Below are positions 1-8,390 of a stretch of DNA of 32,085 nucleotides, piece by piece. Source of the stretch: Rothia sp. (in: high G+C Gram-positive bacteria) (GTDB lineage: Bacteria; Actinomycetota; Actinomycetes; Actinomycetales; Micrococcaceae). The position numbers and the translations under genes were made by a program. The DNA is taken from contig JAUMUA010000010.1 of NCBI GenBank assembly GCA_030530925.1, positions 1 to 32,085 of the forward strand, read 5' to 3'. How positions within the stretch are numbered: position 1 is the stretch's first letter; every line of letters begins with the position of its first letter. The notes under the pieces are model-generated. The model was not told the DNA's origin. It saw only the letters and a list, made by a program, of their open reading frames with translations, and did not search any database.

Positions 1-774
1 GCGAATACCTGAGCCGGTCTGGCCGTCGTCGCCATTGACGGGGAATGTTTCAATCAAATCGAGGCAGTCGGCGGTGTAAATGCGAGTGGGCTCAAGGAGC
101 TCTTCACCGAGGGTGCGGCCCAGCTCGTCTACCTGGCGGTCCAAGCCCCAGCCAGCTACGTTGATGACTTTGCGTACCAGCGAGTAACCGTTGGAGTGAA
201 TACCCGAGGACGCCATAGCAATCAGCACATCGCCTTCGCGCACGCGATCGGGACCAAGTAGCTCATCCGCTTCAACGATGCCGGTGGCTGCACCGGCGAC
301 GTCGTACTCGTTTTCAGCGAGCAAACCGGGGTGCTCAGCGGTTTCGCCACCCACCAGAGCGGTGTCGGCGAGCGAGCAACCCTCAGCGATGCCTCGCACG
401 ATATCGGCAACGCGCTCAGGCACAACCTTGCCGGTTGCAATGTAGTCAGTCATAAAGAGGGGACGCGCGCCGGTCACCACGATGTCATCAACCACCATGC
501 CTACTAGGTCTTGACCGATGGTGTGGTGAATATCCAGTGCCTGCGCAATCGCAACCTTGGTGCCCACGCCGTCGGTGGAAGTTGCCAGATATGGCTTGCG
601 GAAATCTTTGAGAACCGAGAGGTCAAACAGGCCAGCAAAGCCGCCCACTCCACCAACCACGCCGGCGCCGTGAGTTGCTTTAACGGCGTCTTTCATGAGT
701 TCGACGGCGCGATCGCCGGCTTCGACGTCCACGCCTGCGGAGGCGTAAGTTACTGCGTTGGGGGTTTCACTCAT
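1..774 (-). CDS. purM: Phosphoribosylformylglycinamidine cyclo-ligase (AIR synthetase), 3' end cut by window edge
   Basis: PurM closes FGAM to aminoimidazole ribotide with ATP in cytosolic de novo purine synthesis. The first 258 codons are present and begin MSETPNAVTYASAGVDVEAG; the family is about 350 residues, so roughly a quarter is missing to the left. Recognisable blocks are the STDGVGTK nucleotide-binding segment, DLVGMVVDDIVVTGARPLF, GGETAEHPG and SSGIHSNGYSLVRKV, all typical of PurM. The ATG at 774-772 overlaps the purF TGA by four bases (ATGA), so translation is very likely coupled to purF. No internal stop or frameshift is seen. Confidence 0.96.
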   Translation of the reverse strand, partial: MSETPNAVTYASAGVDVEAGDRAVELMKDAVKATHGAGVVGGVGGFAGLFDLSVLKDFRKPYLATSTDGVGTKVAIAQALDIHHTIGQDLVGMVVDDIVVTGARPLFMTDYIATGKVVPERVADIVRGIAEGCSLADTALVGGETAEHPGLLAENEYDVAGAATGIVEADELLGPDRVREGDVLIAMASSGIHSNGYSLVRKVINVAGWGLDRQVDELGRTLGEELLEPTRIYTADCLDLIETFPVNGDDGQTGSGIR

Positions 775-2492
775 GAGTTGTCCTTCTCAGTGGTTGCTTG
801 ATCTGCCGGTTCTTTGTCTGGGGGCAGAACGAGGTTCTCTAAATCAGAATCGGGGCCGGGCTCGCAAGAACCTTCGGTGCTGGTTTCTGCCGGCAGCTTG
901 TTTTCGAGCTCTTCGGTACCGGGGCGCGTTTCAACCGAAACAGCGTGTGCATGTTCTGGTTTGTGCGCTACGGGACGCTCTGCGGTAACTTCTGCAATGG
1001 AGCTCGACAGCGGACCAGCGGAACCGTCTTTGTGGTCAAAGAGGTTTTTGCCAATGCGCTCGGGAATCGGAATGGGGTAGTTGCCGGTGAAGCACGCGGT
1101 GCAAAGGTTTTTGCGTTCTTGCTTGGTGGCGGCAATCATGCCGTCTTCTGAGATGTAACCGAGCGAATCGGCACCGAGCGAGTTGCAGATTTCTTCAACG
1201 GCAAGACCGTTGGCAATGAGCTCGGAACGGGATGCGAAGTCGATGCCATAGAAACAGGGCCATTTGACGGGCGGCGAAGAAATACGTACGTGAACTTCGG
1301 CAGCGCCAGCTTCTCTAAGCATGCGCACCAGAGCGCGCTGGGTGTTGCCGCGCACGATCGAATCGTCAATAACAATCAGGCGTTTGCCCGCAACCACAGA
1401 TTTCAGCGGGTTGAGTTTCAACCGGATGCCGAGCTGGCGAATGGTTTGCGAGGGCTGAATGAAGGTTCGCCCCACGTAAGCGTTTTTAACTAAACCGTTG
1501 CCGTAAGGAATTCCCGATTCTTCGGCGTAACCAATAGCTGCCGGCACACCGGATTCGGGAGTGGGCATGACCAAATCGGCTTCAACGCGATGCTCACGCG
1601 CCAACTGTCGTCCCATCTCAACGCGCGATTCGTACACCGAACGCTCATTGATAGTGGTGTCGGGGCGTGCCAAGTAGACGTATTCAAAAACGCAACCGGC
1701 GCGCTTGGGTTCTGCGAAGGTGCGCGAACGCAGCCCGCCGTCGTTGTCAATAATAATCAGCTCACCGGGCTCGACTTCACGCACGTACGAGGCACCCACA
1801 ATATCAAGGGCGGCGGTTTCAGAGGCCACAACCCAACCGCGTTCTAGGCGTCCCAGCACTAGCGGACGCACACCCTGCGGGTCGCGAGCGGCGTAGAGAG
1901 TGTTCTCGTCCATGAAGGTGAGGCAGAATGCGCCCTGCAATGAGGGTAGAAGATCAAGCACGGCTTCTTCGAGGGAGCCAAACTCGTCGGTATCCAACAG
2001 TGCGGTGACGAGCGCGGTGTCAGTGGTGTTGCCCTGAGCTAGTTCGCCGCGCAAAGGTGCTTTGCCAGCGTTGCGCTCTAGCAGACGGTCATAGAGTTCA
2101 GCTGAGTTGGTGATGTTGCCGTTGTGTGCCAGCGCCAAGGTGCCGTAAGGAATATCGCCTAAGGTGGGTTGCGCATTTGCCCAGTGCGATGCTCCGGTGG
2201 TGGAGTAGCGGCAGTGCCCTACAGCCATATGACCCTTCATAGGTGCCAGCGTAGATTCGTCAAAGACCTGGGAAACAAGACCCATATCTTTGTACACGCT
2301 AATACGGTTGCCGTCGCTGGTTGCAATACCAGCAGACTCCTGACCACGATGCTGTAGGGCGTACAAACCGTAGTAGGTCAATTTAGAGACGTCTTCCCCT
2401 GGTGCCCACACACCAAAGACGCCACATTCGTCTTTGGGACCGTGGTCGATGGGATCGAGATCGTGTGAAAGTTTTCCGTCAGGACGAACCAA
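771..2492 (-). CDS. purF: Amidophosphoribosyltransferase, Fe-S type, with long C-terminal tail
   Basis: PurF makes phosphoribosylamine from PRPP and glutamine, the committed purine step. It is an Ntn hydrolase: residues 1-22 look like a propeptide and Cys23 (CGVFGVWAPGE) would be the processed catalytic N terminus. HRGQESAG follows, and the PRPP loop VIDDSIVRGNT lies near 374-384. Cys267, Cys413, Cys464 and Cys467 match the 4Fe-4S ligands of Bacillus-type PurF. The start is TTG; an in-frame TAA directly precedes it, and MVRPDGKLSHDLDP fits actinobacterial N termini as I recall them. The catalytic core ends near residue 486; residues 487-573 are an acidic, low-complexity tail rarely this long. 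It overlaps purM by four bases. Confidence 0.96.
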   Translation of the reverse strand: MVRPDGKLSHDLDPIDHGPKDECGVFGVWAPGEDVSKLTYYGLYALQHRGQESAGIATSDGNRISVYKDMGLVSQVFDESTLAPMKGHMAVGHCRYSTTGASHWANAQPTLGDIPYGTLALAHNGNITNSAELYDRLLERNAGKAPLRGELAQGNTTDTALVTALLDTDEFGSLEEAVLDLLPSLQGAFCLTFMDENTLYAARDPQGVRPLVLGRLERGWVVASETAALDIVGASYVREVEPGELIIIDNDGGLRSRTFAEPKRAGCVFEYVYLARPDTTINERSVYESRVEMGRQLAREHRVEADLVMPTPESGVPAAIGYAEESGIPYGNGLVKNAYVGRTFIQPSQTIRQLGIRLKLNPLKSVVAGKRLIVIDDSIVRGNTQRALVRMLREAGAAEVHVRISSPPVKWPCFYGIDFASRSELIANGLAVEEICNSLGADSLGYISEDGMIAATKQERKNLCTACFTGNYPIPIPERIGKNLFDHKDGSAGPLSSSIAEVTAERPVAHKPEHAHAVSVETRPGTEELENKLPAETSTEGSCEPGPDSDLENLVLPPDKEPADQATTEKDNS

Positions 2493-2624
2493 TTAGAGCC
2501 ATCTTTTCAAAGATCGGGTATGCGAAACGAGCAGGCGATTTGCAGAACAAAAAGTGCTCAGATGCTAATAAGTGTAGCGGAAATGATGCTACTCATCTCA
2601 CTAGCGCGGGTTTGTTGCCGAGCG

Positions 2625-2963
2625 TTACTCGTCGTCAGTTTCGATGGCACGCACGGTTTCTGGGTTCTTTGCAGAACGGCGATCCAGAAGAAGCGCAATG
2701 ATTAAAGCGAGTGCAACCCCAAGGGCGGTGCCTACAACGGCGAGCACCCCAAAGACAGCCATGCGCGAGTATTGATCGGTGTACATCTGCACGGGGTCGG
2801 GGGAACTGATAAAGGTCAGAATGGTTGCCAGGAGTAGGCCCATGACGCCACCGGTGATTGCGAACGCGAGAAGCGACGGCGCGCGTCGAATGGTAACAAG
2901 CTGTTCGCGGTTCGATGGCGGGGTGGGCGTTGCTGACGACGAAGTATTTGGCTGGTTGCTCAT
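2625..2963 (-). CDS. Small conserved membrane protein, two transmembrane segments
   Basis: This is a 112-residue protein with a Ser/Thr/Pro/Asn-rich N terminus (about 1-22), two hydrophobic helices (about 31-52 and 67-93), a short outside loop containing SSPDPVQMYTDQYSR, and a charged C-terminal tail. From memory, a short membrane protein sits between the sterol-carrier-like gene and purF in other Micrococcaceae, which supports it as a real gene. I know no function and assign none. There is no convincing Shine-Dalgarno. A -10-like TATTCT ends eight bases before the ATG, so it could have its own start site, or it could be read through from the gene 41 bases upstream. Confidence 0.75.
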   Translation of the reverse strand: MSNQPNTSSSATPTPPSNREQLVTIRRAPSLLAFAITGGVMGLLLATILTFISSPDPVQMYTDQYSRMAVFGVLAVVGTALGVALALIIALLLDRRSAKNPETVRAIETDDE

Positions 2964-3004
2964 GGTTTACCAGAATACCGGGTGCGGGTGGAAGAACGCG
3001 AAAC

Positions 3005-3388
3005 CTAAAGCACCGGCATGCGCTCTGACAAATCAGAGCGCAATCCCGAGGCTGAAATCTTAGTGGCGTTTTCTGCCCAGCTAGAGAACCCAAGAGCCAC
3101 CGAGCACCAGGTGAATGCGTCGGTTTCTACCACGTTGGGTGGAGTGCCGCGTGTGTGCCTGGGTCCTGCAATGCACTGGGTGACGCCAAAAGGCGGCACG
3201 CGCACCTCAACCGAATTGCCGGGCGAAAGCGTCGCTAATTCTTCAAGCAGATAGCGCACCGCGGTTGCGCGGGTGGCGCGGGGAAGTGCCGCAAAGGCTT
3301 CCTCAGGGTTCTTTTCAGAGAGGGCGGCACGCACGCTGGCAACAGCGGCGGCGCCGTCGCTCTCTGAAATCTTTCGACGAATCGCCAC
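3005..3388 (-). CDS. Sterol carrier family protein (SCP_3-like)
   Basis: A 127-residue cytosolic protein of the actinobacterial 'sterol carrier family protein' group usually found beside purF. The start is GTG at 3388-3386, giving [12 protein letters not shown], and its first base is also the last base of the asparaginase stop TAG (TAGTG). The N-terminal half is helical ([27 protein letters not shown]). The C-terminal half carries the family's conserved stretch [22 protein letters not shown] followed by [12 protein letters not shown]. The ligand and biological role are not established in any member I know. The one-base overlap argues for co-translation with the asparaginase. Confidence 0.8.
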   Translation of the reverse strand: MAIRRKISESDGAAAVASVRAALSEKNPEEAFAALPRATRATAVRYLLEELATLSPGNSVEVRVPPFGVTQCIAGPRHTRGTPPNVVETDAFTWCSVALGFSSWAENATKISASGLRSDLSERMPVL

Positions 3389-4407
3389 TACTTTTTCTCC
3401 TGTGACGCCTCAATCAGTTGCGCAAGAGCGCTACCGACTTCAAGGGAACCTACTGCCTCTTCGGCCCCCATAATCGGTTTGGTGGTGGCTTCGATGCCGC
3501 GTTGTGCTATCTCAACAGAAATGAGTTCGCACGCTTCAAGTAACTTAAGTGCAATCAACGAGGTAGCACGAGATGAACCATCAAGCACCTTTACCGCAAC
3601 TGATGCCCCCGAACGTAAACCGATGGCCAACACACCTTCCGCACCGCCCTTAACAATGCCGTTAAGAACTTCAGAAAGTACAGTATTAGGCTTGCCGTGG
3701 CCCTGTACGAATTCAGGGTAGTCCACCATGGCTGTAGCTACGGTGGCAAGACGAGCGTCGGCGCGGATGTTTTCAATCGCGCCCCCCAGTGCTGAGTAGG
3801 CCCGCGCAAGCCCACAGAGGGAAACGGCAAAAACGGGAGCGCCGCAACCGTCAATACCCACAGCCGCAGGTTTTTCACCTGTGTGCTTCTCAACAGTTTC
3901 AGCTACGAGTTGTTGCAAAGGATGTGCGCAGTCGCGGTAATTTTTAATTGGCCAGTTGTTCTTTTGGCAAGCCCATAAAAATGCCGAGTGTTTTCCTGAG
4001 CAATTAAATGCCAGGCGAGTTTTTTCGCGTCCAGCTTGGACGAGGGCATGATAACTGGCTTCGTCGACTGGCCATGCTGGCGGGCACTGAAGAGCCGCGG
4101 CATCTAATGATGCCTCTTCAAGAATCGATTGAGCAATCTTCATGTGTTCGAACGATCCTGTGTGCGAGCCTGAGGCTAAGGCAATCTGTGCACCTTGTAA
4201 CTCTGCGCCTGCGTTCATCGATGCGATGGTTTGTAAAGGTTTGAGGGTGGATCGCGCAAAAACGGGGGCGTTAATATCACCGAGGGATGCAAGTACCTCG
4301 CCACTCGGTGAGAGCGCCACAGCGGCGCCAAGATGGCGTGATTCAATGAAATCGCTACGAACTACTCGGGCGAGTTCCACTGCGTCTGCTGCTTCAATAG
4401 TTTGCAT
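3388..4407 (-). CDS. L-asparaginase, Rhizobium etli-type (PF06089)
   Basis: Hydrolyses asparagine to aspartate and ammonia, in the cytosol since no signal peptide is seen. This family is unrelated to E. coli AnsA/AnsB and has a serine beta-lactamase-like fold. From the chosen ATG at 4407 it is 339 residues. Ser53 and Lys56 ([10 protein letters not shown]) form the Ser-x-x-Lys tandem, Ser81 (GSHTG) the second serine and Lys253 (IVKGGAEG) the late lysine. Cys136, Lys139 (NCSGKHSAF) and Cys188 (DGCGAP) correspond to the metal-site residues described for the R. etli enzyme ReAV. The frame stays open to a TTG at 4479 and an ATG at 4440, but family members start close to the [12 protein letters not shown] motif, so 4407 fits best. 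It is divergent from the TetR gene. Confidence 0.85.
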   Translation of the reverse strand: MQTIEAADAVELARVVRSDFIESRHLGAAVALSPSGEVLASLGDINAPVFARSTLKPLQTIASMNAGAELQGAQIALASGSHTGSFEHMKIAQSILEEASLDAAALQCPPAWPVDEASYHALVQAGREKTRLAFNCSGKHSAFLWACQKNNWPIKNYRDCAHPLQQLVAETVEKHTGEKPAAVGIDGCGAPVFAVSLCGLARAYSALGGAIENIRADARLATVATAMVDYPEFVQGHGKPNTVLSEVLNGIVKGGAEGVLAIGLRSGASVAVKVLDGSSRATSLIALKLLEACELISVEIAQRGIEATTKPIMGAEEAVGSLEVGSALAQLIEASQEKK

Positions 4408-4488
4408 GGCTTCAAGTATTCCACACGGGATGCACAGCATGTCTAAGTCAAGAGTGTTAACGACGTAGGGTTTGCGCAAGAGTAAAAA

Positions 4489-4505
4489 GTTGCAGTATCT
4501 GCATA
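4489..4505. promoter_or_regulatory. Upstream copy (O3) of the TetR palindrome
   Basis: GTTGCAGTATCTGCATA keeps TTGCAGT and CTGCA of the palindrome found intact at 4533-4549, with mismatches in the outer right arm. Its centre is 44 bp upstream of the centre of the perfect copy, on the asparaginase side of the intergenic region. I infer an auxiliary, weaker site for the same regulator; it might also affect the divergent asparaginase gene. Confidence 0.5.
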
Positions 4506-4532
4506 TTTGTTAGCAAGGACACGGATAATCTA

Positions 4533-4566
4533 ATTGCAGTGACTGCAATATTGCAGTTACTGTAAA
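4533..4566. promoter_or_regulatory. Tandem TetR operators O1 and O2
   Basis: ATTGCAGTGACTGCAAT at 4533-4549 is a perfect 17-bp palindrome with one central base. It directly abuts ATTGCAGTTACTGTAAA at 4550-4566, the same palindrome with two mismatches. Centres are 17 bp apart. O2 ends three bases before the regulator's ATG and the pair covers the predicted promoter, the expected arrangement for autorepression by the adjacent TetR protein. Binding itself is inferred. Confidence 0.75.
4534..4563 (+). promoter_or_regulatory. Candidate promoter for tetR-MMPL, probably leaderless
   Basis: TTGCAG at 4534-4539, an 18-base spacer, then TACTGT at 4558-4563 as a -10 of the TAnnnT form. Six bases separate it from the ATG at 4570, so transcription would begin at or next to the start codon. 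No Shine-Dalgarno is present, which fits a leaderless mRNA. Both hexamers lie inside operators O1 and O2. The -35 match is weak. Confidence 0.45.
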
Positions 4567-4569
4567 TAC

Positions 4570-5313
4570 ATGAAATTTTCTCAGCCGTGTGTACCGCACA
4601 CAGGAATACGAGAGGCCATTGCCGATAAACGCAAGGCCCGCTCGCAACTCACCCACGAATCTATTCAGCACGCCGCTGAGCAGATTGTGCTAGCTGAAGG
4701 GCGCACACAACTTACCACCAAGCGATTAGTGCAAGAAGCGGGGGTATCGGAACGCACGATTTTTAACCATTTTTCGAACCTCAACGAGATTGTGCTCTCG
4801 CAATTGAGTACACATCTTGCGGAGGTCGTTGATGCAGAAGCGTTCCCAGACAATGTTCCACTTGATGAGTTGCCCCAAGCCTGCCACGATTTCTTGAAAA
4901 ACACGCTAGAAAATGAGAAGAGCGCAGAGCCCCTAGATCGATTTATCCTTCTTGCCAGTACATTTAGCGGTGAAGCAAACTTTGACGAGATACTCGGCAA
5001 AGAAGTGATGGAAACTCTGATTTCAATGGACTGGTCCTTGTGGGACAGTATCGAAAATAAATACCCGCACATGAGTGAGGATCAGCAGTTCCAACTGGCG
5101 ATTTATCTACAAAACATGATTACCAGTTTTGCCTATGGCATGGGCAGATACCTATACCAACATCCCGAACTGATTAAAGACCCCGCCCAGTATTCCAATA
5201 GAGAGATTCGTCAAAACATGATTTGGAGTATCAGCCAGGTAACACAGGGTCAGCCAAAGTTCACCTCACCTCTAACAGATACCCCTCTCACAGAAGATAA
5301 CGAAAATGTCTAA
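4570..5313 (+). CDS. TetR/AcrR-family transcriptional regulator
   Basis: A 247-residue one-component repressor. The helix-turn-helix lies at about residues 48-69 (LTTKRLVQEAGVSERTIFNHF), the standard TetR signature; the rest is the helical ligand and dimerisation domain, with no family I can name. The start is ATG 4570 because it sits six bases after a -10-like hexamer and three bases after O2; the next upstream codons lie within the operator. The stop overlaps the MMPL start by eight bases (ATGTCTAA), so the two genes are one transcriptional unit. The inferred role is autoregulation plus control of the exporter, derepressed by an unknown compound, possibly an export substrate. Confidence 0.9.
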   Translation: MKFSQPCVPHTGIREAIADKRKARSQLTHESIQHAAEQIVLAEGRTQLTTKRLVQEAGVSERTIFNHFSNLNEIVLSQLSTHLAEVVDAEAFPDNVPLDELPQACHDFLKNTLENEKSAEPLDRFILLASTFSGEANFDEILGKEVMETLISMDWSLWDSIENKYPHMSEDQQFQLAIYLQNMITSFAYGMGRYLYQHPELIKDPAQYSNREIRQNMIWSISQVTQGQPKFTSPLTDTPLTEDNENV

Positions 5314-8257
5314 GTTCCTTTATAAAATTGGCTACTTCGCCGCAAGAAAAGCCTGGGCAGTCATTACCGTGTGGGCACTCGTTCTTGCAGGACTCGCCGG
5401 TGTTTACACCGCGTTCCACGGTGAATTGAGCAACCAAGTAACCATTCCTGGTACCGAAGCGCAACAGGTGCAAGAAACCCTTGCCGATAAATTTGACACC
5501 AATACCTCGGCCGGATTTGGGCAGATTATTCTCGAAACCAAAGACGGCAAAGAATTTACCGACCAACAGAAACAAGCTGTTGCCGCCGACATCGCTAAAG
5601 CCAAAGACGTTGAGCAGGTAGGTTCTGTGGTTGATCCATTTGCCACCGCTCAGCAGATTAAAGACGGTCAGAAGAAACTTTCTGACGGCAAAACCAAGCT
5701 TGAACAGGGCGAGAAGCAAATGGCTGACGCCCAAGCAAAGCTTGACGACACCCAAAAGAAAATTGACGACGGCTCACTTGCCGCTGGCGTTGCCAAGCAA
5801 CTTGATGATGCGCAGGCAAAGCTTGACGAGTCAAAACAGAAATTTGAACAGGGAAAGAAACAGGCTGAGGACGCTCAAAAGCAACTTGACGACGGTCAAA
5901 AGCAAATCGACGAACAGCGCACTCAGCTACAGGATGGCAAGAAGAAGCTCGAGCAGGCACAGTCTGATCTTGATAAAAAGCGTGCCGAAGCGGGCATGAA
6001 CCCGCTCGCTTTGCCCCAGCTCACTCAGGCGCAGAAGCAGATTGACGAGAACCGCAAGCAGCTTGAAGACGGCGAGAAACAGCTTTCCGATGCGCAGGTG
6101 AAAATCGATCAGGGTCGTAAAGACCTGGAAGATAAACAGCCAGAACTTGCTGCTGCCCAACAGAAGATTGACGACGGTCAGAAAAAGGTTGATGAGCAAA
6201 GACAGAAGCTCGAGAGCGGTCAGACTATCAAAGACGCTCAGAAACAGGTTGATGACGGTCAGAAGAAACTAGATGCGAAGAAACCAGAACTCGAATCTGG
6301 GCGTAAAGAAATTGAGCGTAACCAGGCGTTGCTCGATATGAATAAAGACGCCGTAGCGATTTCTAAAAATAAGTCCGCTGCGATCGTCAACGTCTCTTTT
6401 ACCGATGACATTATGGCGGTTTCACAGGATCACCTCGAATCAACTCGAGAAGCTTTCAGTGATTTGGACGGTAAAGGTATCAACGTTCTTTACGATACGA
6501 ACCTCGAGGGTCAGCAACCTGAAATGGGGATGACCGGTGAAATCGTGGGCATTATTATTGCGCTGATAGTTCTATTCGTGATGATGGGTACCTTTATTGC
6601 CGCTGGCTTGCCTATTCTTATGGCAGTTCTTGGGTTGGCTGGCGCAACTATGGGCACCCTGGCGCTGTCGAATGTTGTGGACATGACCTCAACAACTCCC
6701 GCATTGGGTTCAATGCTGGGTCTGGCGGTGGGCATTGATTACACGTTGTTCATCATGAACCGCCACCGCAATAACCTGGCACAGGGTATGGATGTCAAGC
6801 GCTCTATCGCTCTTGCTACCGGCACTGCAGGTAGCGCCGTCCTCTTCGCTGGCACTACCGTAATGATCGCGTTGTTGTCCCTGAATGTGGTGGGTATTCC
6901 CTTCCTCTCGGTCATGGGTAATGCCGCGGCCTTTGCTGTGCTCATGGCAGTACTCGTTGCCATTACGCTTTCTCCTGCAATTCTTTCGTTGGCCGGACGC
7001 CGTATCATTAGCAAGCGTCGCTGGGCAACTATTGAACGCCGTCAGAACGCCGCCGGGTCTGTGAACGCTGACGTAGTACAAGAGGCACACGAAGCAGCGA
7101 CGGCACACGAAGAGCGCAAGAGCGGTTGGCTCAAAGCCATTTTGGCTCAGCCGATTGTGACTATCTTGGTAGTAGTTCTTGGTTTAGGTGCGCTGGCTAT
7201 GCCCATGGCAGACTTGCGTTTGGGTTTGCCCACGGGAGCGAGTCAGGCTCAAGACAGTCCCGCCTACAAGACCTATAAAGCTATTGAAGATAATTTTGGC
7301 GCAGGACAAAACGGCACCATTATTGCTGCTGCTAACTTGCCCGAGGGCACTACTGCTGAGCAAGCAAAAGACTTGCAGGTGGAAGTGGGCCAAGACTTAC
7401 TCAAACAGAATGATGTTGAGAAGGTTGTTCCTGCAATGATTGCCAAAGATAACTCAACTCTGCTCTACCAGATCACTCCCCAGCAGGGGCCCTCTGATGA
7501 GTCCACGGAGAACCTTGTAACAGATATCCGTAATTTGAAGTTGGATACCTCGGATGGTCAGGTGACCTTTGGCGTAACGGGTCAGACCGCTATGAATATC
7601 GATATTTCTAAGAACCTTGCAAAGGTTTTGCCGATTTATATCGCTATTATTTTGGGTCTGTCGCTACTGGTTTTGATTTTGGTCTTCCGCTCAATTTGGG
7701 TACCGGTTACGGCAACTTTGGGCTTCTTGTTCTCATTCGGTGCTGCGCTGGGTGCCACTGTGGCGGTCTTCCAATGGGGCTGGTTAGCTTCATTCTTTGG
7801 GGTGAGCACCCCCGGTCCAATTCTCTCGTTCTTGCCCATTCTTGCGGTAGGTATTCTGTTCGGTTTGGCTATGGATTACCAATTGTTCTTGGTATCGGCC
7901 ATGCGTGAGGCATACTCCCACGGCCGTGAGGCAAAGACCAGCGTCATCGTTGGGTTCAAGCATTCCGCCAAGGTTGTGGTTGCTGCCGCGCTGATTATGG
8001 CTGGTGTGTTCTTGGGTTTCGTCTTCAGCGGTGATCCCATGATGGCATCAATTGGTTTTGCTCTTGCCATGGGTGTTATCTTTGACGCTTTCGTGGTTCG
8101 AATGACTTTGATTCCTGCCCTCATGTACCTACTAGGTAAGAAGGCCTGGTGGTTACCTCGCTGGCTCGATAAGATTCTGCCTGATCTTGATGTTGAAGGC
8201 ACCAAGTTGGAGCGCGACGTCGAACCAGCTGCCGGTGGGTCGAAAGTCGCAGAATAG
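5306..8257 (+). CDS. MMPL/RND-family exporter with inserted heptad-repeat coiled coil
   Basis: A 983-residue inner-membrane transporter, probably proton-driven. The first transmembrane helix is at about 17-35. A charged coiled coil at about 117-340, built of heptads such as KQLDDAQ and KKLEQAQ, occupies the first extracytoplasmic loop. The first RND block follows (about 411-563) with GLAVGIDYTLFIMNRHR near 472-488; a second loop and second block carry GLAMDYQLFLVSAMREAYSHG. The duplicated Asp-Tyr motifs in the middle of each helix bundle are the proton-relay signature of MMPL proteins. Ordinary MMPL exporters are about 700-750 residues; the coiled coil explains most of the excess. Similar heptad segments occur in YhgE/Pip and B. 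subtilis YdgH-like proteins. The substrate is unknown. Confidence 0.9.
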   Translation: MSKFLYKIGYFAARKAWAVITVWALVLAGLAGVYTAFHGELSNQVTIPGTEAQQVQETLADKFDTNTSAGFGQIILETKDGKEFTDQQKQAVAADIAKAKDVEQVGSVVDPFATAQQIKDGQKKLSDGKTKLEQGEKQMADAQAKLDDTQKKIDDGSLAAGVAKQLDDAQAKLDESKQKFEQGKKQAEDAQKQLDDGQKQIDEQRTQLQDGKKKLEQAQSDLDKKRAEAGMNPLALPQLTQAQKQIDENRKQLEDGEKQLSDAQVKIDQGRKDLEDKQPELAAAQQKIDDGQKKVDEQRQKLESGQTIKDAQKQVDDGQKKLDAKKPELESGRKEIERNQALLDMNKDAVAISKNKSAAIVNVSFTDDIMAVSQDHLESTREAFSDLDGKGINVLYDTNLEGQQPEMGMTGEIVGIIIALIVLFVMMGTFIAAGLPILMAVLGLAGATMGTLALSNVVDMTSTTPALGSMLGLAVGIDYTLFIMNRHRNNLAQGMDVKRSIALATGTAGSAVLFAGTTVMIALLSLNVVGIPFLSVMGNAAAFAVLMAVLVAITLSPAILSLAGRRIISKRRWATIERRQNAAGSVNADVVQEAHEAATAHEERKSGWLKAILAQPIVTILVVVLGLGALAMPMADLRLGLPTGASQAQDSPAYKTYKAIEDNFGAGQNGTIIAAANLPEGTTAEQAKDLQVEVGQDLLKQNDVEKVVPAMIAKDNSTLLYQITPQQGPSDESTENLVTDIRNLKLDTSDGQVTFGVTGQTAMNIDISKNLAKVLPIYIAIILGLSLLVLILVFRSIWVPVTATLGFLFSFGAALGATVAVFQWGWLASFFGVSTPGPILSFLPILAVGILFGLAMDYQLFLVSAMREAYSHGREAKTSVIVGFKHSAKVVVAAALIMAGVFLGFVFSGDPMMASIGFALAMGVIFDAFVVRMTLIPALMYLLGKKAWWLPRWLDKILPDLDVEGTKLERDVEPAAGGSKVAE
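5654..6325 (+). repeat. DNA encoding the coiled-coil heptads, internally repetitive
   Basis: Within the MMPL gene, 21- and 42-base periodic units encode Asp/Gly/Gln/Lys heptads. Near-identical phrases such as GACGGTCAGAAGAAACT recur around 5662 and 6257, with variants near 5893 and 6176. The reading frame is preserved throughout. Such a tract could change length by recombination in whole heptads. Confidence 0.7.
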
Positions 8258-8296
8258 CAAGCGGTAGGCACAGTAAGAACCTGTAACTACAGGTAG

Positions 8297-8353
8297 AACC
8301 CCGTGGTGGGGTGCGCACGTGAAAATGTGGGTGCTCTGCCATGGGGTTTTGTT
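8297..8353 (+). terminator. Rho-independent terminator after the MMPL gene
   Basis: The outer arms AACCCCGTGG and CCATGGGGTT pair over ten positions with one G-U, enclosing a smaller GCAC/GTGC hairpin. TTTTGTTAT follows on the plus strand. It lies 40 bp after the MMPL stop and separates this unit from purD. Confidence 0.6.
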
Positions 8354-8390
8354 ATGGGTGGTGTCCCCAAAACTCCCGCTCTACTTTGGG

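Noticed and set aside
611..621. Possible selenocysteine or missing-cysteine defect in the second Fe-S motif of the 969-residue dehydrogenase (residue numbers given)
   Set aside because: The spacing Cys-x5-Cys-x3-Cys with Pro appears normal for this dehydrogenase family, so it is not a defect.
2635..3093. 152-residue minus-strand frame overlapping the small membrane protein
   Set aside because: Its composition (Arg, His, Cys, Pro rich, no coherent helices) is that of an out-of-frame reading; the 2625-2963 frame has clean membrane segments.
4408..4479. TTG start of the asparaginase adding 24 residues
   Set aside because: The extra residues have no family match and the frame would extend into the divergent promoter area.
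5654..6325. The repetitive tract as a CRISPR array or tandem DNA repeat
   Set aside because: The reading frame is open throughout and the repeats vary like protein heptads, without fixed spacers.
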